From NCBI GenBank assembly GCA_964592815.1, contig CAZQGE010000005.1:1-47681 (forward strand): a DNA stretch of 47,681 nucleotides, read 5' to 3'. Made by a program: the position numbers and the translations under genes. Within the stretch, counting starts at the first letter, position 1; each line of letters begins with the position of its first letter. This DNA is from CAZQGE01 sp964592815 (lineage in GTDB: Bacteria; Bacillota; Clostridia; Christensenellales; CAG-917). Under the pieces are notes generated by a model, which made no database searches, was not told where the DNA came from, and was given only the letters and a program-made list of their open reading frames with translations. Shown piece by piece: positions 40,248 through 47,681 of the stretch.

Positions 40248-41012
40248 TTATGCTAAATATTGGCTTACAACATTAAGCAATTTGGCCATTTGTTCAAGCA
40301 TATCCAAAGCACCGCTTACTTGGAATTCACCAGAACCCATACCACCGAAACTTGAAGCCTCTCCGTTAAGCAAACGATGAGCAAAGTCCATATTTGCAAA
40401 ACCCATAATAGCAGTAGGCATATCAACTTCACCTTTTTCAGCAGAAAGTTTGTGATTTTTGACTGAAATGGTAACTGATGGGCCACCACCAATGGTACCC
40501 AAAATTGTGCCGTCTTTCATACGTTTTGCACAAGCCTTGCCGACAAAGTCGCTGTTTGCGATTTCTGCCATTGCAAAGAATGCCGTATAAGCTGTCAAAG
40601 TCGTATTGATTGTAAAATATTCAGGGTTTTTCAACAATTCAGCTTTCTCTTCGGGCTTCGGTTGGAGATAATAACTTAATCTGTCAGCCAACGCTGTGAA
40701 TTGTTTAAGCAAAAATCCAACTTTGAACACGTTGTAAAAAATTGGTACAGTCTTTTCTCCGTCAATAAGTTTGTTAAAATGCTCGGGAGAAGTGAAATAT
40801 AATTTCAAAGCAGACTTGCCCTTTCCTCTCTTAAAGCTGCATTTTCCGTCCTTAAAAGTAAGAACTGCGCTACCAACCTCAGGTACGTTAAACTCAACGC
40901 CGAGATTAACGCCATTGATGATATCCTTGGATTTTGCATCCATATCGCAAAGATCTTCCAAGTTGCGCAAAACAGCAAACAAGTTTATCCTTGCCTTTGT
41001 GACATTGTCCAT
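40248..41012 (-). CDS. SCP2-like sterol carrier family protein b
   Basis: A 254-residue cytoplasmic protein. The C-terminal half (about 155-250) has the SCP2 pattern: GTILGTIGGGPSVTISVKNH, then a short strand, DMPTAIMGFANMDFAHRLLNG, and GEFQVSGALDMLEQM. The N-terminal half (about 25-95) looks like a second, weaker copy (AVLTFKDGKCSFKRGKG, LKLYFTSPEHFNKLIDG), with helices between. It is a paralogue of the 306-residue protein at 37670-38590. SCP2 folds carry lipids or hydrophobic ligands. The start at 41012 is chosen for AAGGAGG 5 nt upstream; a TTG seven codons earlier is possible. It is first in an operon with the aminotransferase, behind a structured leader of about 95 nt. Confidence 0.75.
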   Translation of the reverse strand: MDNVTKARINLFAVLRNLEDLCDMDAKSKDIINGVNLGVEFNVPEVGSAVLTFKDGKCSFKRGKGKSALKLYFTSPEHFNKLIDGEKTVPIFYNVFKVGFLLKQFTALADRLSYYLQPKPEEKAELLKNPEYFTINTTLTAYTAFFAMAEIANSDFVGKACAKRMKDGTILGTIGGGPSVTISVKNHKLSAEKGEVDMPTAIMGFANMDFAHRLLNGEASSFGGMGSGEFQVSGALDMLEQMAKLLNVVSQYLA

Positions 41013-41107
41013 AAAATCCTCCTTTTTTTGCAATCATACGATGTTTTCAGCCCTTCAAGGGCAAACCTTAAACGGCTGATAACATCAAACAATTGCCCTT
41101 ATATTAT
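41013..41107 (-). promoter_or_regulatory. Structured 5' leader of the SCP2b-aminotransferase operon
   Basis: Three pairings are possible. Outer stem: GATGTT.TCAGCC (41040-41052) with GGCTGA.AACATC (41074-41086), one mismatch. Inner hairpin: GCCCTT (41050-41055) with AAGGGC (41057-41062). Alternative: AAGGGCAA (41057-41064) with TTGCCCTT (41093-41100). The alternative competes with the inner hairpin and would cross the outer stem. It ends about 15 nt before the AAGGAGG. Confidence 0.55.
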
Positions 41108-41113
41108 ATTAAA

Positions 41114-41142
41114 ATCTTAATACAAAATAGTAAAATTGTCAA
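41114..41142 (-). promoter_or_regulatory. Promoter of the SCP2b-aminotransferase operon
   Basis: On the minus strand: perfect TTGACA (41142-41137), 17-bp spacer, TAAGAT (41119-41114). Start expected near 41107. Confidence 0.65.
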
Positions 41143-41214
41143 TAGTTTAATATTAAACTTGTTTTTATCATTACAGATGTATGCTTTTACAATTTTTTTT
41201 ATGCATTTATTAAG

Positions 41215-41242
41215 AAAAAAGAATGTAAACACATTCTTTTTT
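41215..41242. terminator. Terminator after the PTS EIIC-like gene
   Basis: AAAAAAGAATGT-AAAC-ACATTCTTTTTT, a 12-bp stem with A/T runs on both sides, 33 nt after the minus-strand stop at 41275. Confidence 0.88.
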
Positions 41243-41274
41243 CGTTTATTTAGACATTTTTTTGTTTTGGAATT

Positions 41275-42567
41275 TTATATATCTAATTTCATATAATCTT
41301 TTTTAATCCAACCCAACTTCCTCATAATTTCACTTACAGCAAGGCAAACCACAACAGGAATTATAAACATACATACGGCAATCCCAACCCCAATTTTCCA
41401 GTCGGGCAAGACGCCTGCGCTTGCGTCAATAACTCCAAAGACACCAACTAAGCCAGATGTTCCCATTCCACCACCTGTCGCCGTGCAACGCAACGCAAAA
41501 ACACAAGTTGACAACGGACCAGCCACGATACTTGCTATAACAGGAGGAATTAAAATTTGTGGGTGTTTCATTAAGTTGGGAATTTGAAGCATACTTGTCC
41601 CCAAACCTTGTGCAATCAAACCACCCCATTTGTTTTCTCTGAAAGATTGAACGGCAAAGCCTACCATATGGCACGCACAGCCTACAACCGCAGCGCCACC
41701 TGCCAAATACATAGCGTTTTGAATTTCAATGCTTGCCGTCGAGCCAGCACCTAGAATTGGCGCAGCAATAGCTATCCAAATAGCCGCTGAGGACGTTGGC
41801 AACGTCAGCAACAAGCCCATACTTACCGCAACGATTATGCCCATCACAGCGGGAGTAACTATGGTTGCCTTCCCAATTCCAACACCAATTATGTTGATGA
41901 ATTGAATAAACGGCCACGCTACCCAAATTGCTAGCATAGAAACGACCATCATTCCAAGCGGCACAAGCACAATATCAAGTTTTGTTTTTCCACTTATTAG
42001 ATTTCCAATTTCTATTGCCAAAACTGCTACCACATACGAACCGATTGGGTTTCCTGGAACGCCAGCGGTAAGCGCAACCGTTGAAAACGTTCCCGCAATA
42101 ATTCTGTCTGCAAACGCGCCGACCATACCTGCTACCGCCGCAGTAAACATAACCAATTTTGACGTTTTCAGCATATGCGCAATTCCAACGCCAATGCCTG
42201 CGCCCATAAGCAGTTTTGCAATATTTGCAACAGACAATACAAATTTTCCAACAGCAATGCCCGCGTCTGTACCTGTATCTTTTATCCAACCGCCGAACAT
42301 AGCAAGAATTGTGCCTGCAATAAGCGTGCAAAAAAGGCCTTGCGCCATTCCTGTGAATGCGTCAATAAAATAACGGTTAAACCCCTTTTTTAACAATGCT
42401 TTTGCTTTTACGCCTTTGCTTTTAGGTTCATTTTCTGGAGATTTATCCGCTAGCGACGCGTTGGCGGGTTTTATTGCGTCTTTACCGTCCAAACAATCGT
42501 CAGTCTGCCTATCTTGCTCGTTGTTTTGCACCTCGATTATTTGACCAAGTTCTTCCTTATCTTCCAT
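41275..42567 (-). CDS. PTS EIIC-like permease (EIIC_2 family), orphan
   Basis: A 430-residue membrane protein. A hydrophilic, acidic N-terminal tail of about 60 residues precedes eight to ten membrane helices rich in Gly and Ala. Blocks such as FIDAFTGMAQGLFCTLIAGT, LMGAGIGVGIAH, LTLPTSSAAIWIAIAAPILG and MVGFAVQSFRENKWGGLIAQG fit the PTS_EIIC_2-type permeases. No EIIA, EIIB, HPr or sugar enzyme is nearby, so phosphorylation partners and sugar are unknown. The start at 42567 is chosen for GAGGG 5 nt upstream. It follows the M28-like gene by 8 nt and is probably on the same message. Confidence 0.75.
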   Translation of the reverse strand: MEDKEELGQIIEVQNNEQDRQTDDCLDGKDAIKPANASLADKSPENEPKSKGVKAKALLKKGFNRYFIDAFTGMAQGLFCTLIAGTILAMFGGWIKDTGTDAGIAVGKFVLSVANIAKLLMGAGIGVGIAHMLKTSKLVMFTAAVAGMVGAFADRIIAGTFSTVALTAGVPGNPIGSYVVAVLAIEIGNLISGKTKLDIVLVPLGMMVVSMLAIWVAWPFIQFINIIGVGIGKATIVTPAVMGIIVAVSMGLLLTLPTSSAAIWIAIAAPILGAGSTASIEIQNAMYLAGGAAVVGCACHMVGFAVQSFRENKWGGLIAQGLGTSMLQIPNLMKHPQILIPPVIASIVAGPLSTCVFALRCTATGGGMGTSGLVGVFGVIDASAGVLPDWKIGVGIAVCMFIIPVVVCLAVSEIMRKLGWIKKDYMKLDI

Positions 42568-42575
42568 TTTACCCT

Positions 42576-43841
42576 CTATTGCTGTGCATGCCTTAAATCT
42601 GAAAAACAGTTGTTGACCGTTCCCACACACAGCGAAAATATTTTTTCCATATCTTCTTTTGAAATTGACGATACCGTATCGGGATTGTTGTCCTTAGCGC
42701 ATATAGTAACACTCTTAATTCCGATTTTGGTAAAATTGTCGGATATATAACCATAAAAACATTCCGATTTCTGACTCAAATCTGCAATATTGTAATTTTG
42801 AAGTTCGATATTTTGCGATTGCGCCGACTTTTCAACAGCCTCACGCATTGAAACTGAATATGACAAATGTTTAATAGGATTCTCGTTGATGACAAATGCG
42901 TTTCCACTCTGCATATCTCCAAAACCCAAAACTCTTGCATTTTTATACTCTGGGTGCGCTTTTATAAACGCCTCAGAACCTAGTTTTGCATTGTTTTCAG
43001 AGCCTAATGATACATAAACCAATTTTGTGTTGTCTGGAAGGATTTCGCTGTTGTCAACAAAATATTTATACGTTGCAAGAGCCATTGCCGTAGCCACACC
43101 ATTGTTTGGCAACGCTTTTTTCTCGAATGGCGAATAGTACGCCGCAGTTGCAATGATACCTGAAACAGAACATACAAATGGCAACACAGTCAAAACAACT
43201 ATGGCAGTCACGGTATCAGAACCTACTGCCATTTTAATTATACAAAACAACACGAATAATATTGCCGAGCAAGGCAATGCAATCAAAGCAATTTTGTGCC
43301 AAACTCCATAAGAGCTAAAAAAACGTCCCATAACACCGTCGTGATTGTCAGCAATTATAACAGTTGTCATGTTTTCTGAAGCAGTAACTTTTTCCGAAAC
43401 TTTTTCGCTTACAACGTTATAGGAAACTTTATTTTTTGTTTTATAAAACAGCTTATCTTTTCCAAGTAGCATAAGAGTTGACGTAACAACGCTAAAAACA
43501 AAAGTAGCAAGAGCAAACAACGTCAGCAAAATGCCTGAAATTCGTCCGCCTGCAAACGAAATAAAATATAACAACAAAGAAACAAAATAACAAATTCCAA
43601 AATACGGGAACGCGCCCCTGCCCAATAATCTGTTGGTGCGAAAGGCTTCAAGTCTTGCAAACTCTCCCGTCAAAGCAAAAATTTCATCTCTAATTTTTCT
43701 TGCCGTTGACGTTTCTGACATACCGCCAGCCAATTTGCTTTCCGACTTTTCCAACTTTTCAGAAATATTTTGAATAAGTTGCACTCCGTCGGACAAATCT
43801 TCTTGTGGCAATATGCTGTTTTGTCTTTCAAAACTGCTCAT
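42576..43841 (-). CDS. Membrane protein with a degenerate M28-peptidase-like domain
   Basis: A 421-residue protein. A hydrophilic N-terminus (1-75) is followed by two pairs of membrane helices (about 79-127 and 183-235). The remainder resembles an M28 aminopeptidase domain split by the second helix pair: VIIADNHDG at 161-169 for the usual HxD, PNNGVATAMA at 245-254 for the D-D-N-S-G block, SLGSEN at 278-283 for the E-E pair, and a C-terminal DNNPDTVSS for the final His. Of the expected zinc ligands the bridging Asp is Asn, the second Glu is Asn and the last His is absent, so it is probably not a metallopeptidase. AAGGAG precedes the ATG. In operon with the PTS EIIC-like gene. Confidence 0.6.
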   Translation of the reverse strand: MSSFERQNSILPQEDLSDGVQLIQNISEKLEKSESKLAGGMSETSTARKIRDEIFALTGEFARLEAFRTNRLLGRGAFPYFGICYFVSLLLYFISFAGGRISGILLTLFALATFVFSVVTSTLMLLGKDKLFYKTKNKVSYNVVSEKVSEKVTASENMTTVIIADNHDGVMGRFFSSYGVWHKIALIALPCSAILFVLFCIIKMAVGSDTVTAIVVLTVLPFVCSVSGIIATAAYYSPFEKKALPNNGVATAMALATYKYFVDNSEILPDNTKLVYVSLGSENNAKLGSEAFIKAHPEYKNARVLGFGDMQSGNAFVINENPIKHLSYSVSMREAVEKSAQSQNIELQNYNIADLSQKSECFYGYISDNFTKIGIKSVTICAKDNNPDTVSSISKEDMEKIFSLCVGTVNNCFSDLRHAQQ

Positions 43842-43868
43842 TTTTGTCTCCTTGCATAAATTATCGAC

Positions 43869-43897
43869 ATTATATCATATTGCAATTTTCTAAGCAA
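43869..43897 (-). promoter_or_regulatory. Promoter of the M28-like/EIIC-like operon
   Basis: On the minus strand: TTGCTT (43897-43892), 17-bp spacer, TATAAT (43874-43869). Confidence 0.6.
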
Positions 43898-43912
43898 ACA
43901 AATAAGAAATAT

Positions 43913-43944
43913 AAAAAAAGACGACCGAAGCCGTCCTTTTTTTT
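43913..43944 (-). terminator. Terminator of the large lipoprotein gene
   Basis: On the minus strand: GGACGGC-TTCG-GTCGTC followed by a U-tract. The C(UUCG)G tetraloop makes the stem very stable. It begins 4 nt after the stop at 43949. Confidence 0.9.
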
Positions 43945-43948
43945 GATT

Positions 43949-46651
43949 TTATACTTTGTACTTTATTGATATGGTTGCGCTGTTTGCAACGTCAAGTTGA
44001 ACCGCCGTAACTGTCGGCAACGTAGTCATAGCATTAAGTTTAATACTCAAATTTGTTATGTTTATCGCCGCGTCTGTTCTGTATAGTTTTCCTGCCAATG
44101 CAATTCCGTTTTCAAGCACTTTTAGACTTAAATCAGCACGCGCCGAGAAAACCTTTTCCATAAGTTTGTCGGGGTCGGCGGCAAATGCCGTGCCTTTCAA
44201 AATGGCGCACGCTTGCATTATTGGACTATTTTTGATGTACAAATCAAAGTCTGCATTTGACAGTTTTGTGCCACTTACATAAAGTCCAAGTTTTTGTTTA
44301 TATGCGTTGAATTCTGCCTCTTTAAGAGTTCCGCCTGCTGTGGTGTAATCTGCATAAGTCTTAGTGCCAGTAGAATAATCGTACCAGTTGCTATATACGG
44401 TATATCCCGCAACGCCAGTTGCTAAATCATACATAAACTCAATTTGTTCTTTTTCCCACTTGTAATTGTTGCGAACCATTATGCCAGTAAGATTTTTTTC
44501 CGTATCCCATTGGAAGAACTCCGTATAATTGCTTGATTTGCCCATTAAGAAAGCGTACAAAGTTCTGTCTTTGTTGGTGCTGTTTTCAAAACCTGAAGGA
44601 ACAAGAACGTCGTCAAACAAAGATTTGAAACTTCTTGTTGAAAGAGCGAGTAAGTTTTGTGTATTTACATTGGGTTGAATATAAGTCATAAGGTTTTTGA
44701 ACAAAACAATCATATTAAACTTAGATTCCCAATCTTTCAACGACTCCATAATACCTAAATCGGTAACTTTTGTGGGGTCATATTCTTTTTCAATCAATGG
44801 TTCTGTACGCAACATTTTTTCCATCAACCCCTCATACATAAGTTTTTGTATGCTGAGATTTGAAATACTTATTCCGTCAAAATTTTCGTTATAAACGGGG
44901 TCAAGTTTGTACATATTGCCGGATACTTTGCAAATTGCCTCGTATTTGTTTGTTGTAAGTGAAAGTTTATCCGCGCCGTACATTTTTTGTATCAAAGCAA
45001 ACACAGCACTATTCGCATCGGCATTTGCATCCGTGTCGTAAAGACTGTTTATTTGGCTAAGCGACTTGAAAACAACAGGTCCAGCAGTTTCAAAAAACGC
45101 TTTTATTTGCGCATTATTTTTTGCGAGTTTAATGTTTAAGACGTTTCCAACGTATGAAGCTTTAATCAAGTCCGTACCATCTTTGGTAAGGGCTAATTGC
45201 ATAGCGTTGTTTGTACCGTCCTTGTTTACCATATCAAAACTGCCGTTTGCATTCAATGTATAAGCACCGCTGAAATCAACGTCATTGATCTTTATGCCGC
45301 TAACTGCAAAAGCCGCATTAACTTGCATATCAAACTTATCGCTGTATTGTGCTTTTGCAAAACCGCTGTTTTCTGTGGCTGCATCAACTTTTGAGATGTC
45401 TAAATCATTTATTTTTAAGGTTATAACGGGATAGCTCTTATCTGCAAGGTTAGCGTTTTGGCTAAGACCTTTAAGTGCCATCATAATCGTAAAGTTATCA
45501 ATTTCAGCTACTTCACCGTTTTTGACGGTGTCATAGTATAATTCCATAACAGTTTCGCTATCAACCAACTTCATAACTTCGCTAAGGTTGACAGGTAAAA
45601 AACCGCCTGCAAGCCCTAACATTGACTTCAAGTCACCTACTTTTAACGCAGTTGCATACGTTGACCTATCACCATTGACGGTTACGGTTTGTTTGGTGGC
45701 GTCAAAGAAGTTTGTAAGCATTGACCATCTTAATAACCCGATTAGGTTAATATGTCCGTTTGTATCCCACAAACATTCATTAAGTGACCTTCCCAAGTCG
45801 GCAAGCAAACTGCCTTCTCCCAAAAACTTGTTCAACAAATTTTTTATTGTTGTATCTTTGTTCAACCATGTCAACAGAGAGTCAATTGGAGTGCCAACTG
45901 TCCATTGATCGCCTTTGGTATTGATGAACATTGCGTCCAACAATTCATTCAAAGAGGTTTTGCGTAACTCCTCGGTATTATCTGTCGGATTGTTCTTGTC
46001 AATATTGGTCTTTTTTGCTTCAACCGCATATTTAATCATATTGACGGGGTGCGCAAGGTGTTCTTTGTCAAACTTTCCATTGCTGTTGCCATCAACATAC
46101 GTTTCGCCTTCGTCGTAAACACCATTTGCATTTGCATCAATAAACGAATCTAATTGGTTTGCGTTAAGACTAATTACGCCGTCATCATAAGCAAAACGCA
46201 CTTTTTGACCTAAAAGGTCAATGTATATATTGCTTGCGTCGTTCAAAAATGCCGTAAACTTAATTTTATTTGCATCCGTATCAGCTTTTTCCAAATCGCG
46301 TACTGTTACGTTTATGGAAGAATTTTTATATTCAACACGGTCAAATATAACTTCAAGTTTCAAACCCAAATTCAAAATGCTTTTTTGCCCGCCATCAGTA
46401 AGTTTAGTACGCTTTTCAAGTTTAAGCTCAACGTCGGCAGAAATTTTGATATCATCTGTGTTTGAGGTAATATTGGAATTGCCCAATACCTTGGATGACG
46501 AAACCAAATTCGTAAGATAATCATTTGTAGTAATGCTTCTCACGTTAGAAGGCGCTTCGCCACCTCCTCCTTTGTTGCAAGCAGCCAAACTAAAACCTAG
46601 AACAGCTACTAGAACAATCAAAATAAATGCTTTGAAATTTAATTTTCTCAT
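43949..46651 (-). CDS. Large lipoprotein (900 aa), function unknown
   Basis: A lipid-modified surface protein. The signal peptide ends in the lipobox SLAAC with the acylated Cys at residue 25, followed by a Gly-rich linker. The rest (about 40-900) is mostly beta-strand and amphipathic helix, with alternating hydrophobic patterns (LKLEVIFDRVEYKNSSINVT; VTAVQLDVANSATISIKY at the C-terminus) like lipid-binding or bridge-forming folds. Two adjacent calcium-loop-like segments occur: DANANGVYDEGE (172-183) and DGNSNGKFDKEH (187-198), similar to EF-hand/dockerin loops. I do not recognise a named family. It is a single-gene unit with a clear promoter, GGAGG before the ATG and a strong terminator. Confidence 0.85.
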   Translation of the reverse strand: MRKLNFKAFILIVLVAVLGFSLAACNKGGGGEAPSNVRSITTNDYLTNLVSSSKVLGNSNITSNTDDIKISADVELKLEKRTKLTDGGQKSILNLGLKLEVIFDRVEYKNSSINVTVRDLEKADTDANKIKFTAFLNDASNIYIDLLGQKVRFAYDDGVISLNANQLDSFIDANANGVYDEGETYVDGNSNGKFDKEHLAHPVNMIKYAVEAKKTNIDKNNPTDNTEELRKTSLNELLDAMFINTKGDQWTVGTPIDSLLTWLNKDTTIKNLLNKFLGEGSLLADLGRSLNECLWDTNGHINLIGLLRWSMLTNFFDATKQTVTVNGDRSTYATALKVGDLKSMLGLAGGFLPVNLSEVMKLVDSETVMELYYDTVKNGEVAEIDNFTIMMALKGLSQNANLADKSYPVITLKINDLDISKVDAATENSGFAKAQYSDKFDMQVNAAFAVSGIKINDVDFSGAYTLNANGSFDMVNKDGTNNAMQLALTKDGTDLIKASYVGNVLNIKLAKNNAQIKAFFETAGPVVFKSLSQINSLYDTDANADANSAVFALIQKMYGADKLSLTTNKYEAICKVSGNMYKLDPVYNENFDGISISNLSIQKLMYEGLMEKMLRTEPLIEKEYDPTKVTDLGIMESLKDWESKFNMIVLFKNLMTYIQPNVNTQNLLALSTRSFKSLFDDVLVPSGFENSTNKDRTLYAFLMGKSSNYTEFFQWDTEKNLTGIMVRNNYKWEKEQIEFMYDLATGVAGYTVYSNWYDYSTGTKTYADYTTAGGTLKEAEFNAYKQKLGLYVSGTKLSNADFDLYIKNSPIMQACAILKGTAFAADPDKLMEKVFSARADLSLKVLENGIALAGKLYRTDAAINITNLSIKLNAMTTLPTVTAVQLDVANSATISIKYKV

Positions 46652-46687
46652 AATTCCTCCATCACAAGTCGAAAATTATACACTTGA

Positions 46688-46716
46688 ATTATATTACAAA
46701 ATCATAACTAAGTCAA
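46688..46716 (-). promoter_or_regulatory. Promoter of the large lipoprotein gene
   Basis: On the minus strand: TTGACT (46716-46711), 17-bp spacer, TATAAT (46693-46688). Confidence 0.75.
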
Positions 46717-46782
46717 TATTGTCAAAAAATCATTCAACCTTAAATACTTTTTAATGTTTTTATACTTTGAACAACATAGTCG

Positions 46783-46811
46783 GTGACAAAGAAAATGCAA
46801 TATGCTAATAT
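46783..46811 (+). promoter_or_regulatory. Promoter of the SDR gene
   Basis: GTGACA (46783-46788), 17-bp spacer, TAATAT (46806-46811), 20 bp before the start codon. Confidence 0.5.
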
Positions 46812-46831
46812 GTAAAAAAATCGGAGGGCGT

Positions 46832-47551
46832 ATGAAAACTGTTTTAGTAACTGGCGGCAGCAAAGGAATAGGAAAAGCCGTTATAGAAAAATTGATAGGA
46901 AAATATAACGTTGCTTTCACTTATTTCCAAAGCGAAGAGAGTGCAAATTTGATTGTGAACCAACTCAAATCAAAGGGCGCAATCTGTGCATTTGCTTGTG
47001 ACGTAAGGGACAACCGGCAAGTAAAAGAGACTTTTGACGCCGTCATAAAAAGGTTCTCCAAGATTGATTATTTGGTAAACTCTGCGGGTATTGCAAAAGA
47101 TATCCTATTTACCGATATATCTACTGCGGAGTGGGAAAATATGCTTGCCGTTAACTTGAACGGCACGTTTTTTTGGTGTCAAGCAGTCCTACCGGATATG
47201 ATTTCAAGAAGACAAGGCGCAATTGTAAACGTAGCCTCAATCTGGGGTGAGACAGGCGCGTCAATGGAAACAAGTTACTCTGTTTCAAAAGCTGCTGTTA
47301 TAGGTTTAACAAAAGCTCTTGCAAAAGAAGTTGCACCTTCAAACGTACGTGTCAACGCCGTTTCACCAGGTGCGATTGATACGGATATGATGAAAGTTTA
47401 TTCCAAACAAGAGCTTGAAGATTTTGCTGTGGAAATTCCACTTGGCAGACTTGGTAAGCCAAACGAAGTAGCGTCCGCTGTCGAATTTTTGTTAGAAAAT
47501 GAATATGTAACGGGCGAAATTTTGAGAATAAACGGTGGTTATCTTATTTAG
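46832..47551 (+). CDS. fabG: Short-chain dehydrogenase/reductase, FabG-like
   Basis: A 239-residue classical SDR. It has the cofactor motif TGGSKGIG, NSAG for structural Asn, catalytic Ser in VNVASIWG, and YSVSK with the catalytic Tyr and Lys. SPGAIDTDM follows, as in FabG-type enzymes. It probably reduces 3-oxoacyl-ACP or a related beta-keto substrate with NADPH. No other fatty acid genes are adjacent, so a different alcohol/ketone substrate is possible. The start at 46832 is chosen for GGAGG 5 nt upstream; an in-frame ATG 10 codons earlier has no site. Confidence 0.85.
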   Translation: MKTVLVTGGSKGIGKAVIEKLIGKYNVAFTYFQSEESANLIVNQLKSKGAICAFACDVRDNRQVKETFDAVIKRFSKIDYLVNSAGIAKDILFTDISTAEWENMLAVNLNGTFFWCQAVLPDMISRRQGAIVNVASIWGETGASMETSYSVSKAAVIGLTKALAKEVAPSNVRVNAVSPGAIDTDMMKVYSKQELEDFAVEIPLGRLGKPNEVASAVEFLLENEYVTGEILRINGGYLI

Positions 47552-47618
47552 ACATAATTTTGAACAAAACTTTTTTTGTAGAATTTTGTAATTAGATGTT
47601 TCAAAATTATGCGAAAGT

Positions 47619-47648
47619 AATGCAAATTCCTTTGCATTTCTTGTTTTA
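47619..47648 (+). terminator. Probable terminator of the SDR gene
   Basis: AATGCAAA-TTCC-TTTGCATT, an 8-bp stem followed by a T-rich stretch, about 70 nt after the stop. The last 30 bp of the window show no feature I can support. Confidence 0.5.
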
Positions 47649-47681
47649 TGTTGACTTTGAACAAATTTAGAATTATGGCTA

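Noticed and set aside
41975..42331. 118-residue Cys/Arg/Tyr-rich frame inside the EIIC-like gene
   Set aside because: It is a shifted-frame artefact of Gly/Ala-rich membrane codons and shows no start signals.

Overview
The window is AT-rich bacterial chromosome from a Gram-positive anaerobe, most likely a spore-forming Clostridia-type member of the Bacillota. Support comes from a GlgC/GlgD glycogen pathway, a veg - SPOCS/LysM - ispE neighbourhood, a CwlD-like amidase, an AmaP-GreA-LysS operon, an NrdG-type radical-SAM activase, split transketolases and strong AGGAGG-type ribosome binding sites. There are no rRNA or tRNA genes, phage genes, insertion sequences or CRISPR arrays. About 39 protein genes are present, three quarters of them on the minus strand.

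Layout. 1-9.3 kb: a 5'-truncated thioredoxin-reductase-like flavoprotein, nrdG, citrate synthase, a membrane-anchored metallophosphoesterase, the translationally coupled trio ung - UPF0291 - CDF metal exporter, and a small Ser/Asn-rich protein. 7.3-19.6 kb: a glycogen and maltodextrin locus, all minus strand: glgB-glgC-glgD-glgA, then glgP, a cytoplasmic GH13 alpha-amylase and a large MFS transporter. It covers polymer synthesis, breakdown and probably sugar import. 19.9-28.5 kb: ispE, the SPOCS/LysM protein, veg, a subtilisin-like surface protease, gltX-radC-unknown and cwlD. A tight cluster of DnaA boxes lies between cwlD and a PRC-barrel gene. 30-32.9 kb: amaP-greA-lysS behind a palindrome-rich promoter and leader. 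33-41.1 kb: two split transketolases (four genes), two paralogous SCP2-like proteins and a class III aminotransferase. 41.3-47.6 kb: an orphan PTS EIIC-like permease, a degenerate M28-type membrane protein, a 900-residue lipoprotein and a FabG-like SDR.

The part most likely to be undescribed is 33-41 kb. Both transketolase C-subunits have lost the Asp that in classical transketolases reads the acceptor alpha-hydroxyl (Ala in one, Asn in the other). One pair shares an operon with an SCP2-like lipid-binding-type protein. The paralogue of that protein is co-transcribed with a PLP aminotransferase behind a structured leader. A transketolase followed by a transaminase would in principle give 2-amino-1,3-diols, the core of sphingoid bases, so a lipid-linked amino-diol pathway is a testable hypothesis but not shown.

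Other points of note: a pyridine-nucleotide-independent type of thioredoxin reductase, candidate leaderless genes with a promoter -10 box 6-8 nt from the start codon, two families of degenerate tandem repeats (13 bp and 38-39 bp), and several promoter palindromes. Promoters, terminators and RNA structures were read by eye and no search was run.
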